52,088 nt of DNA, from NCBI GenBank assembly GCA_021805735.1, contig JAJZEE010000012.1, positions 1 through 52,088 on the forward strand, written 5' to 3'. The notes beneath the pieces are model-generated. The model saw only the letters and a program-made list of their open reading frames with translations. It searched no databases and was not told where the DNA came from. Positions 35,035 to 43,048 of the stretch are shown one piece after another. The stretch comes from Bacillota bacterium. Lineage in GTDB: Bacteria; Bacillota; Bacilli; Alicyclobacillales; SLC66. The position numbers and the translations under genes were made by a program. Numbering within the stretch: position 1 is the first letter of the stretch; the number at the start of each line of letters is the position of its first letter.

Positions 35035-36552
35035 CTACCTGAACACGGGCTCGGCAAACTCCTCCAGTTTCTTCCTGGAACTGTTCAGTACATCGGCATG
35101 CAGACTATTGCCATGCGCATCCATAGTAACGATGGCCGGGAAGTTTTTGACCTGCAGATGCCACATGGCTTCGGGAATGCCAAACTCGTCAAGGAAATGG
35201 ACCCCGTCGACCCCGGTCACACAATGAGCATAGTACTGGGCAGCGCCGCCAATCGCATTAAGATAGACAGCACCCTGCTCACTCAGGGCTTGCAGAGTCC
35301 TGGCGCCCATGCCCCCCTTTCCCATCACGACCCGTAGACCAAACTTGTGGATGATGTCCGCCTGATAAGGCTCTTCCCGAGAGCTCGTAGTGGGGCCCGC
35401 CGCTTTCACGCGCCAACCCGACTCATCGCGCAACATGACGGGTCCACAGTGATACAGTACGCCGCCTTCCAACTCCACAGGCGCGTCGTGATCGATCATG
35501 TATTTGTGCAGCGCGTCGCGCCCCGTATGTATCTCGCCATCGAGAAGAACGACATCGCCGACTTTGAGCGCCCTGATCTGTTCCTCGGAAATCGGCGCCC
35601 GCAGAACGACCGCTCCATCGCCGGCGCTTCCGGAGAGTTTCTCAAGCTTTGCCGCGCCGTCCTTATACAACCACGAAGTGATGACCCCAGTCTGCGCGTC
35701 GATCGTAACTCCCTGCCGTCGAAACGCCCAGCAATTGTAGGCCACCGACACAAAGAAGCTGGCCGGCAGGCGGTTCTGAACGCCGACTTTACATCCCAGG
35801 AGCGTCACGGCGCCGCCAAATCCCATGGTTCCGATGCCCAGTTTGTTGGCATTGTCCATCACATATTGTTCCAGATCGCGCAGTTCAGCAGCCGGGTTTA
35901 CATCGTCCAACGAGCGGAACAGTTGTTCTTTCGCATGCTGGTATCCACTGGTGCGGTCCCCTCCGACAGACACCCCGACAATCCCTGCAGCGCAACCATG
36001 CCCCTGCGCCTGGTACACCGCGTGCATAACACATTTGCGAACGCCGTCGAGATCCCGACCGGCCTTTCCTAATCCCTCCAGTTCCGCCGGCAAGCTGTAC
36101 TGAATGTTTTTGTTCTCACAACCGCCTCCCTTTAAGATGAGCCTGACTTCTATATCGTCTCGCTCCCATTGGCGAAAATGGATCACAGGCGTTCCGGGAC
36201 CAAGGTTGTCGCCGCTGTTCACCCCAGTGAGAGAATCGACCGAGTTTGTACGCAACTTTCCGAGGCGCGTGGCCTCCGCTACCGCTTCCCTGATATCGCG
36301 TTCAAGAGCAAGCTGGTTACAGTTTACTGGCGTATGGACCTCAAATGTGGGCATCCCCGTATCCTGACAGATCGGACCCTGATCCTCCTCTGCCGAAATC
36401 ACATTGTCCGCGATCGTATCGAGCGCCAGCGCAGCCCGCGTACCCGCTTCTTCCTGGAGTTGCGCCCGAGCGAGCGCCCGTCTCACATCCGGCGGCAAAT
36501 TTGTGGAAGTATCAACGATTAATTCCAGCATGCTTTGCTTAAAGTGTTCCAT
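35035..36552 (-). CDS. Class I fumarate hydratase
   Basis: An iron-sulfur hydro-lyase interconverting fumarate and malate. 505 aa containing both the alpha (about 1-290) and beta (about 300-490) parts in one chain, as in FumA/FumB. Cys ligands for the [4Fe-4S] cluster are in GPICQDTGMP, GGGCENKN and LLGCKVG. The beta part has AGPTTSSREEPYQADIIHKF and MGKGGMG. ATG 36552 follows AAAGGTGGGTGG; the 12 codons before it lie between promoter and ribosome site. Tartrate dehydratase is a related alternative, but those are two-subunit enzymes. Confidence 0.92.
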   Translation of the reverse strand: MEHFKQSMLELIVDTSTNLPPDVRRALARAQLQEEAGTRAALALDTIADNVISAEEDQGPICQDTGMPTFEVHTPVNCNQLALERDIREAVAEATRLGKLRTNSVDSLTGVNSGDNLGPGTPVIHFRQWERDDIEVRLILKGGGCENKNIQYSLPAELEGLGKAGRDLDGVRKCVMHAVYQAQGHGCAAGIVGVSVGGDRTSGYQHAKEQLFRSLDDVNPAAELRDLEQYVMDNANKLGIGTMGFGGAVTLLGCKVGVQNRLPASFFVSVAYNCWAFRRQGVTIDAQTGVITSWLYKDGAAKLEKLSGSAGDGAVVLRAPISEEQIRALKVGDVVLLDGEIHTGRDALHKYMIDHDAPVELEGGVLYHCGPVMLRDESGWRVKAAGPTTSSREEPYQADIIHKFGLRVVMGKGGMGARTLQALSEQGAVYLNAIGGAAQYYAHCVTGVDGVHFLDEFGIPEAMWHLQVKNFPAIVTMDAHGNSLHADVLNSSRKKLEEFAEPVFR

Positions 36553-36576
36553 GCGTACCACCCACCTTTCGCATCT

Positions 36577-36582
36577 ATTATA
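36577..36582 (-). promoter_or_regulatory. -10 box upstream of the fumarase gene
   Basis: A perfect TATAAT on the minus strand, 25 bp before ATG 36552, giving a leader of about 18 nt that just includes the ribosome site. A TTGTGA lies 19 bp further up as a possible -35. Confidence 0.5.
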
Positions 36583-36706
36583 CAGCACTTGTAAACAGGA
36601 CTCACAAAGAGACGCACCCGCATAGGAAATGTTTGCACATCCGGGGCGACAAGTGATAAAACACGGCGCCTGGAGATACTATCTTAAGGACAGGAGGGAT
36701 TGTTCA

Positions 36707-36901
36707 ATGACGAAATTCGCGCTGGTTCTTGTTATTATAGGGGCGCTCAACTGGCTGTTGGTTGGTTTGTTCCAATTTGACCTGGTGGTCGCCATTTTTG
36801 GAGGCCAAGCGGCCCTTCTTAGCCGAATCGTATATACTTTAATCGGCTTGGCCGGCATCTACAGCATCGGCTTGTTGTTTCGCGATCGAAGTGAAGCGTA
36901 G
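36707..36901 (+). CDS. DUF378 family small membrane protein (YuzA-like)
   Basis: A 64-aa protein opening MTKFALVLVIIGALNWLLVG, with two hydrophobic helices and a short charged tail (RDRSEA). It matches the DUF378/YuzA family in length and in the N-terminal GALNW signature; function unknown. ATG 36707 has AGGAGGGATT 8 nt upstream, so the longer open frame to the left is not used. Stand-alone gene. Confidence 0.9.
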   Translation: MTKFALVLVIIGALNWLLVGLFQFDLVVAIFGGQAALLSRIVYTLIGLAGIYSIGLLFRDRSEA

Positions 36902-36930
36902 ACGGGGGTAACCCGCACATCCTAACGCAT

Positions 36931-36971
36931 AGGAGCGTTGCACCGCTTTCCGGCGCGCTGCAGTCGCTCCT
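36931..36971. terminator. Hairpin between convergent genes
   Basis: AGGAGCG (36931-36937) pairs with CGCTCCT (36965-36971), extended inward by TGCA pairs past a small internal loop. It lies between the convergent DUF378 and chromate transporter genes. The T-tract is weak. Confidence 0.35.
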
Positions 36972-36976
36972 TCCGT

Positions 36977-37522
36977 CTACTTGGCAGGCGCCAGCCAAAA
37001 CACTCCTAACACCATCGCCGCGACAATAACAATAGGCGTCGACACGCGAAACACGAAAAGGGCAAGCGCAGCAGCAACAGCGATGGCAACCGCCCGCCAG
37101 TCGGGAAAGGAACCTTTCGATGACATCCAGGCAGTCTGCAGCAGCAACACGACCACCACCGGACGAACGGCCGCGATCAATCCCGAAAGATGCGGATTTC
37201 CTTTCAATGCGGCGAGCACATTGACAAGGAGGACAATTCCGATGGAAGTAGGCCCCACCATCCCTACAAGCGCCGCCAATCCGCCTAACAGGCCGCCCGT
37301 CTGATACCCGATAAATGTGGCCAGTTTTGTCGCGATTGGCCCAGGCAGCGTGTTAGCCAACGCCAAGGCGTCGGTAAATTGTTCCTGTGTCATAAAGTGA
37401 TACGTCTCAACGACCTGGGACTGGATGATGGGAATCGACGCCGGTCCACCGCCGTAGCCCAACAATCCTGATTTTAGCATTGCCAGAAAGAGGTTCCCTA
37501 CAACACTTGACACGCGCTTCAC
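36977..37522 (-). CDS. Chromate transporter family, single-domain form
   Basis: A 181-aa protein with the signature of the CHR family N-terminal half: SGLLGYGGGPASIPIIQSQV, ALANTLPGPIATKLATFIGY, and about five helices. Short CHR proteins normally come as adjacent pairs; here only one is present and no partner is in the window. It may work alone as a homodimer or transport another anion. GTG start with a weak ribosome site. Confidence 0.85.
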   Translation of the reverse strand: MKRVSSVVGNLFLAMLKSGLLGYGGGPASIPIIQSQVVETYHFMTQEQFTDALALANTLPGPIATKLATFIGYQTGGLLGGLAALVGMVGPTSIGIVLLVNVLAALKGNPHLSGLIAAVRPVVVVLLLQTAWMSSKGSFPDWRAVAIAVAAALALFVFRVSTPIVIVAAMVLGVFWLAPAK

Positions 37523-37615
37523 TCACTTTCGACACATCCGCCGCAGCCGGTCTTTCTCTATTTTACCCGCAACAGGCCAGAAACGGCAATGAACGCCCGG
37601 CGTTGTCAGGACTTC

Positions 37616-39103
37616 TCAGTCTTTGGGATGAAAGATACGCGATCGGTTTTTGACATTATACAACGGTGGACGAACAATCAGCGACTTCAGACCCCTCCAA
37701 TCGAAAGGAACCACTGGCCACAGATACGGAATCCCCATGGCTCTGGTGCGGCCCAGTACAATGAGAATGAAGATAATGCCTGCTGCATACCCGATACCGC
37801 CAAACAGCCATGCAAGCACAATCAGAAGCGCCCGCATCAACCGATTTGCAGCGGCGAGTTCTCTTGATGACGTGGCAAATTGAGCGATTGCCGCAGTGCC
37901 CATAAACACCAGAACTTCCGGGGTGACCAGGTTCATCATGACCGCAAACTGACCGAATACCAGAGCGGCCACCACGCCTATGGCGGCGCCCAGCGCGGTG
38001 GGCGTGTTGATGACCGCGCGTTCGAAGAGATCAACGCCAAGTTGCGCGAGCAAAAATTGAAACCCTAACGGCAAAGGCAAATTTTTGGGTGTTCCGAGAA
38101 AAGACAATGCTTTGGGGAGATGATTGTGCGCAGTTGCCAGAACAATAAAAAATGAGGGAGACAGCAGGGACAGCAGACTGCCAGTTAAAATGACAACCCG
38201 CATATAAACACCCACAGCGGGATATACATGGTAGTCTTCCGGATGATGGATGTGGTGAAACAGGGTCGTCGGTCCGACAATCGCTTCAGGTGTTGTGTCG
38301 ACAATGACCACCACTTGCCCCTCGAGAAGTCCTGTTGCGGCCACGTCCGGACGTTCAGTAAAGCGAACGATAGGGTATGGATTCCATTTTACTCTGCCCA
38401 GCCATTCCGTCACAGATTGTTCACCCATGGAGACGATGTCGGATGAGATCGACTGAAGTTTCTTTCGAAACTGGGCGACAAGCCTGTCATCGGTCACATC
38501 CTGTAAATATACCAAACTGACGTCGGTTTGTGATCTTGTGCCGATCTGAAGGAGCTCTATCCGCAAGCGGGGGTCCCGCAACCGTCGCCGGATCAGAGCT
38601 ACGTTCATTAGCATGGTTTCCGTGAAACCGTCGCGCGGACCCCGAACAACGCGCTCAACCTCTGGTTCCTCGATACCGCGCATCGGGTAGATCCGGGTGT
38701 CAATAACAAGCGCATCCTCATAGCCATCGATGAATATCACCAGAGGACCGGACAGAATGAACCGCACGGCGTCTTTCATCTTGCTGACGATTTGCACCTG
38801 CACGAAGCCTACTGTGACATTCAGATAATGGGCGAGGTCAGCCATTGCAAACGACCCGTCCGGATGTCGGGCGACAAATTCCTTGATCGTCATCTCCAGG
38901 TTTTCAACAATCAGCACCATATTCATAGTTAGAAAATAGCCGTTCGCCGTATAGGCCGTCATTTTGACATCTGCAAACACAAACGGTTTCGCGATCAGAT
39001 CCCAACTGACCCCGATGCCGAGCAAGTCCTTTAGAAAATCGTCGTTATTCTTCAGGCTGGATGATATAATAATACTCTCCAGAGACTCCATGGCAGTCGT
39101 CAT
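37616..39103 (-). CDS. Orphan GerA-family protein, SpoVAF-like
   Basis: The protein has 495 aa (SpoVAF about 493). GerA blocks are clear: VVRGPRDGFTETMLMNVALI, LLEGQVVVIVDTTPEAIVGP and the C-terminal membrane region ending PYLWPVVPFDWRGLKSLIVR, IFHPKD. The C-terminal WPF-type block is closer to SpoVAF than to receptor A subunits. SpoVAF helps amplify ion release in germination. Here it stands alone: no spoVA genes and no gerB or gerC are adjacent. ATG with GAGGGGTGA upstream. Confidence 0.82.
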   Translation of the reverse strand: MTTAMESLESIIISSSLKNNDDFLKDLLGIGVSWDLIAKPFVFADVKMTAYTANGYFLTMNMVLIVENLEMTIKEFVARHPDGSFAMADLAHYLNVTVGFVQVQIVSKMKDAVRFILSGPLVIFIDGYEDALVIDTRIYPMRGIEEPEVERVVRGPRDGFTETMLMNVALIRRRLRDPRLRIELLQIGTRSQTDVSLVYLQDVTDDRLVAQFRKKLQSISSDIVSMGEQSVTEWLGRVKWNPYPIVRFTERPDVAATGLLEGQVVVIVDTTPEAIVGPTTLFHHIHHPEDYHVYPAVGVYMRVVILTGSLLSLLSPSFFIVLATAHNHLPKALSFLGTPKNLPLPLGFQFLLAQLGVDLFERAVINTPTALGAAIGVVAALVFGQFAVMMNLVTPEVLVFMGTAAIAQFATSSRELAAANRLMRALLIVLAWLFGGIGYAAGIIFILIVLGRTRAMGIPYLWPVVPFDWRGLKSLIVRPPLYNVKNRSRIFHPKD

Positions 39104-39248
39104 TTAGCTCACCCCTCACAGGGCAGTATGCGAACCTGCGAGGATCCATATACAATCGCTGCCAGCGGACCGTTGCCTCAAAAAAAATTACTGTTTCCGT
39201 TTACGAATCGGCAAAAAAGCCGAAACTTTTCCTAACGGGATTCGTCTA

Positions 39249-39254
39249 TATAAT
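39249..39254 (+). promoter_or_regulatory. -10 box upstream of the secreted protein gene
   Basis: A perfect TATAAT, 51 bp before ATG 39305. The -35 region (around 39226-39232, CTTTTCC) is poor, so an activator or another sigma factor may be involved. Confidence 0.4.
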
Positions 39255-39304
39255 AAAGATCTCTACTCACTGCAGCAACGCATCACAACTCGAGGCGATG
39301 ACAC

Positions 39305-39874
39305 ATGTTGACCGATCGTTTGAACCGCAAAATTTGGAGCCGCGCGGCGGTTTTTATGGGTACTATCCTGCTGTGCGCCGGTTTGGCGGTACCGGCGACC
39401 GCGGCAGGCGCGGCCCTGCGCTCTGCGCAAAACACTGTTCCGTGGACCGTGCATACGGTCGGACATGTGGTGACGTTTTCCTATCCCTCGAACTTCGTCG
39501 ATGCGAGCGATGCCGGCCCTAACGTTCAACTGACTGGCGGCGCCCTGCTCAATACCGCGCAAACGGCGTATAAGTTATTGCTCGGAGTGGAGATCAACTC
39601 ACAGCCTGGTATCACCGCGACGCAGGAAGTAAGGCGCCTTAAACTGGCTTTTGCGCAAGACCAGTTGCTCCTGGATCGTAAGACCGCCTATGGCAGAGAA
39701 CTTTCTTTCCTTATGCCAGGCTCCATGACGTATACGCTGTACGTCTCGCCCATTGCTGCTGGAGTTCGTGAGATCATCATCAACAACGAACAGTCCAATC
39801 CCGCGTATCAATCGACGATCGCGCAATTTCTAAGCAGTGTTCACAATCAAACGGTCGCCTCTACAGAAAACTGA
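39305..39874 (+). CDS. Secreted protein of unknown function
   Basis: A 189-aa protein. Signal peptide: basic start (DRLNRK), hydrophobic core (residues 14-31) and an Ala-rich cleavage region (AVPATAAGA, about residue 34). The mature part of about 155 aa has a mixed alpha/beta pattern opening WTVHTVGHVVTFSYPSNFVD, reminiscent of small secreted PsbP/DUF1795-like folds, but I do not recognise a family. No cysteines in the mature part. GAGGCGATGACAC precedes the ATG. A long hairpin follows its stop. Confidence 0.65.
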   Translation: MLTDRLNRKIWSRAAVFMGTILLCAGLAVPATAAGAALRSAQNTVPWTVHTVGHVVTFSYPSNFVDASDAGPNVQLTGGALLNTAQTAYKLLLGVEINSQPGITATQEVRRLKLAFAQDQLLLDRKTAYGRELSFLMPGSMTYTLYVSPIAAGVREIIINNEQSNPAYQSTIAQFLSSVHNQTVASTEN

Positions 39875-39889
39875 TTCCCTATCTGCGCT

Positions 39890-39937
39890 CAGAAGCGAAC
39901 ACGCAGGACTGCATGCGGTCCTGCGTGTTCGCTTCTG
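39890..39937. terminator. Long perfect hairpin (20-bp stem, 8-nt loop)
   Basis: Positions 39890-39909 pair perfectly with 39918-39937 around TGCATGCG. It follows the secreted protein gene by 15 bp. There is no T-tract on either strand, so it may be a processing or stability element, or a repeat, rather than a classical terminator. Confidence 0.6.
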
Positions 39938-40063
39938 AAAATAGTTCCCTTGCCGTTCTAACACATTTTTGTCAAATAACTTTAATGCAATTTTGAGATT
40001 TCACGGTTATACTTGATCTTGCTATGAGGATTTCAATTCACATAATTGCATCAGGAGGCTACA

Positions 40064-40723
40064 GTGGATACCTTTCGCAATTTGACCTGGAACGACAATA
40101 AAGTCTCGAGAGCCGCGCGTGAACGACAACACGGTCACACCAGTTGCGCAGTCTGGTTTACTGGTCTGTCTGGCGCAGGCAAATCGACGATCGCCAACTC
40201 GCTAGAGCTGCAACTCCATAACGCAGGCATCCGTACATATTTACTCGACGGTGATAACGTCAGGCACGGCCTGAATCAGGATTTGGGCTTCTCGATGGCC
40301 GATAGGCGGGAAAATATCCGTCGCGTGGCGCACGCGGCCAAATTATTCGTCGATGCGGGGATCGTGGTGATCGTTGCGATGATCTCTCCGTTGCGCGCTG
40401 ATCGCGATGCAGCTCGCGGACTGTTCACTCCTGACGAATTCATTGAAGTGTTTGTGGAGTGTCCACTTGAAGTCTGCATGGAACGGGATCCTAAAGGTTT
40501 GTACAAGCAGGCGCAGGCCGGCGCCATCAGCGACTTTACAGGCATCAGCTCGCCGTATGAACCGCCGGTCCATGCGGAAATCACCATTCACACGAACAGA
40601 CAGACGGTTGAGGACGCCACGTATTTGATTGCGGATTATGTTGGCGCCAGGGTATCCTTGCAGGACGAGGCGGAGACGAATGCTTCGCGCGCATACGCAG
40701 TTAATTTAATCACCGAGGAGTGA
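40064..40723 (+). CDS. cysC: Adenylylsulfate (APS) kinase
   Basis: Phosphorylates APS to PAPS. 219 aa: P-loop GLSGAGKST (34-42), DGDNVRHGLNQDLGF and RRENIRRVAH typical of CysC, and the lid stretch RDPKGLYKQAQAGAISDFTG. GTG 40064 follows CAGGAGG by about 5 nt; an upstream in-frame start has no site. First gene of the operon with sat; the sat start lies 5 bp past its stop. The C-terminal 25 residues are an extra tail compared with standard CysC. Confidence 0.96.
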   Translation: MDTFRNLTWNDNKVSRAARERQHGHTSCAVWFTGLSGAGKSTIANSLELQLHNAGIRTYLLDGDNVRHGLNQDLGFSMADRRENIRRVAHAAKLFVDAGIVVIVAMISPLRADRDAARGLFTPDEFIEVFVECPLEVCMERDPKGLYKQAQAGAISDFTGISSPYEPPVHAEITIHTNRQTVEDATYLIADYVGARVSLQDEAETNASRAYAVNLITEE

Positions 40724-40728
40724 ACGTT

Positions 40729-41883
40729 TTGACTTTAATCGCACCCCACGGCGGCACACTGGTGAACCGCATGGCGAGCCGTGCGATCGACGAGGTATCG
40801 GTTCTGCGAAAAATCCAGGTAGACGAGATCGCGCTGTCGGATATCCGCCAGATCGGCATGGGTGCGTTTTCGCCTTTGACCGGTTTCATGGAGGAGTCGG
40901 ACTACCGGGAAGTCGTCGAAAGAATGCGTCTGGTCAGCGGACTCCTTTGGTCTCTTCCCGTGGTGCTGCCTGTGTCGCAAGACATCGCTTCGCGCACTGA
41001 ACTCGGGGAACGGCTCGTTCTTTGCGATCAGCACGGTGTCGCGCACGCCGTTCTCACGGTGAACAGCATATACCGCCCGAATCTCCATACGGATGTAAGT
41101 CTGATTTATGGTACAAATGACATGGACCACCCCGGTGTCAATGTCACCTTGCACAGGGGAGATATATACCTGGGCGGACCTGTCACGGTCATCCCCAATC
41201 CGGGCGCTGACCCGTTTTCCGAGTACGCGCACACTCCAGAAGAGGCGCGAAGCTATTTTGAGCAGCGGGGATGGAAGACGATCGTCGGGTTTCAGACGCG
41301 AAACCCAATCCACCGGGCGCATGAATACATCCAGAAATGCGCTTTGGAAACGGTCGATGGTCTTTACATCCATCCATTGGTCGGCCCTACAAAAGATGAC
41401 GACGTGCCTGCCGAACTTCGCATGCGGGCCTATCATGCCGTTATTCACCACTATTATCCGCAGGGTCGAGTGCTGCTTGGCGCCTATACGGCGGCCATGC
41501 GCTATGCAGGTCCGCGCGAGGCAATCCTACACGCGCTGGTGCGCAAGAACTTTGGTTGCACGCATTTTATTGTCGGGCGGGATCACGCGGGTGTCGGTAA
41601 TTACTATGGAACCTACGACGCGCAGCACATCTTTCAGTCGTTTACAGCGGAAGAGATCGGAATCATACCGCTGTTTTTTGAACATGCATTCTACTGCACG
41701 TCCTGCGCAGGGATGGCTACGACAAAAACTTGCCCCCACGGCGAGCAGTCCAGAGTCATTCTCTCTGGTACAAAGGTGCGCTCCATGCTCGTCCAGGGTA
41801 TGGCGCCGCCGCCTGAATTCAGTCGTCCTGAAGTGGTGTCTGTCCTGATGGAGTTTTATGAAAAATTTGCGGCGCAAGTCTGA
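40729..41883 (+). CDS. sat: Sulfate adenylyltransferase (ATP sulfurylase)
   Basis: Makes APS from sulfate and ATP. 384 aa of the homo-oligomeric Sat type: QTRNPIHRAHEY (residues 189-200, active-site QxRN and HxxH), GRDHAGVGNYYG, and ISGT-like SGTKVRSML. The probable TTG start at 40729 has GAGGAG 8 nt upstream; a GTG overlapping the cysC stop (40720) is the alternative and lies inside that site. Second gene of the operon, feeding CysC. Confidence 0.96.
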   Translation: MTLIAPHGGTLVNRMASRAIDEVSVLRKIQVDEIALSDIRQIGMGAFSPLTGFMEESDYREVVERMRLVSGLLWSLPVVLPVSQDIASRTELGERLVLCDQHGVAHAVLTVNSIYRPNLHTDVSLIYGTNDMDHPGVNVTLHRGDIYLGGPVTVIPNPGADPFSEYAHTPEEARSYFEQRGWKTIVGFQTRNPIHRAHEYIQKCALETVDGLYIHPLVGPTKDDDVPAELRMRAYHAVIHHYYPQGRVLLGAYTAAMRYAGPREAILHALVRKNFGCTHFIVGRDHAGVGNYYGTYDAQHIFQSFTAEEIGIIPLFFEHAFYCTSCAGMATTKTCPHGEQSRVILSGTKVRSMLVQGMAPPPEFSRPEVVSVLMEFYEKFAAQV

Positions 41884-41920
41884 TTCGAGAGCGCCGCTCG
41901 GTGATTGAGGTGCTTCCAGG

Positions 41921-42934
41921 GTGACGTACAACGAGGTTGCTGCGAATCTCGCAGCTTCCAGCACCATCCATCTTATCACGCACATACGGGGCGACGCCGA
42001 TTCCGCATCTGTGTTCGCTCTTGCGCTTGCTCTGCGACAACTCGGTAAAACTATCAGCGTAGCACACGATTTGCCGGAGCATCTGCGCTGGCTTCTGCCC
42101 GCCGCGCAGATCCCGGAGCACCCCTTCGCAAACGCTCTGCTGGTGGCGCTTGACACTGGCAATGTCGGTCGCCTCGCGCTCGATCGCGACACCCGTAAGC
42201 GGATCGCCGACCTAATCGCCAAATACGGCAACGAGACGGCGACGCCGCCTGAACTTTTGCGCGACCTGTGCGCCATTGACATTGTGATCGATCACCATAA
42301 GTCCAACTTGGGCTACGGAACTCTGAACCTCATCGACGCGCAGGCCAGTTCCACAGCGGAGATGCTGACGCTGCTGCTGCAGGAACTGGAACGCATCACC
42401 GCCACCCCGCTTTTCACGGAGGAAATATGCCAATATCTATACACCGGCGTCGTCTCGGACACCCAGTGGTTTAAGCGGGATACGGCAACACGCACGTATA
42501 CGACGGCGGCTTTTCTGGAGGCCACGGCGCGCATCGACAAAATCGCGATTGCAGAGCGTTTGGAAACCCGTTCGTCCGGATATTTCAGACTCGGTGAAAC
42601 ACTCCGAAGAAACGCGCGCAGCGATGGCGACCTGATGGCGTCTTATTTGGATCTGGCGGCGATGCGGGAGGCCGGAATCCCTCCCGATGAGGCCGCGCAG
42701 ATGACGGAGGAACTGGAACGGCTCCCCGGCCGGCTCTTCGTGCTCTTCGTGCAGCAGAGTCCGACTGAAATTCGCGTACGCCTGCGCGGGCGCGGTGTTC
42801 CCGTACTGGAACTGGCGCGCCAGTTCGGGGGCGGCGGGCACGAATTTCGCGCTGGCGCGGTGATCGCGACAGAAGCGGACATGGACGCGCTGCTTGCGGA
42901 GGCCAGGAACCTGCTCTCCGCGCCGTCCGCCTGA
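41921..42934 (+). CDS. nrnA: NrnA-like DHH phosphoesterase (nanoRNase / pAp phosphatase)
   Basis: The protein has 337 aa. A DHH domain with ITHIRGDADS, VALDTGNVGRL, IDHHKSN (the DHH motif) and SDTQWFK, and a C-terminal DHHA1 domain with RGRGVPVLELARQFGGGGHE. NrnA degrades 2-5 nt RNAs and dephosphorylates 3'-phosphoadenosine 5'-phosphate (pAp). The gene lies 37 bp after sat and ahead of a sulfotransferase, exactly where pAp removal would be needed. RGDAD replaces the common RPDGD in the first motif. GTG start. Confidence 0.88.
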   Translation: MTYNEVAANLAASSTIHLITHIRGDADSASVFALALALRQLGKTISVAHDLPEHLRWLLPAAQIPEHPFANALLVALDTGNVGRLALDRDTRKRIADLIAKYGNETATPPELLRDLCAIDIVIDHHKSNLGYGTLNLIDAQASSTAEMLTLLLQELERITATPLFTEEICQYLYTGVVSDTQWFKRDTATRTYTTAAFLEATARIDKIAIAERLETRSSGYFRLGETLRRNARSDGDLMASYLDLAAMREAGIPPDEAAQMTEELERLPGRLFVLFVQQSPTEIRVRLRGRGVPVLELARQFGGGGHEFRAGAVIATEADMDALLAEARNLLSAPSA

Positions 42935-42985
42935 AGACGGTGGGGCGGCGCGGAGAGCGCTTCGGGCGCGGGCTGTAGCCGAATC

Positions 42986-43048
42986 ATGTACCCAACTTTC
43001 TTATGGGAGGCGAACCATGTTACCCAACTTTCTTGTGGTGGGCGCCGC
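42986..43048 (+). repeat. Tandem duplication across the sulfotransferase start
   Basis: Copy 1 (42986-43016) and copy 2 (43017-43048) both begin ATGT(T)ACCCAACTTTCTT and continue with a similar G-rich stretch. In copy 1 that stretch reads ATGGGAGG and is the ribosome site for the ATG that begins copy 2. Confidence 0.85.

Noticed and set aside
39938-40063. Possible SAM (S-box) riboswitch before cysC-sat
   Set aside because: The stretch is only about 125 bp, and I see neither the S-box core motifs nor a terminator before the cysC ribosome site.
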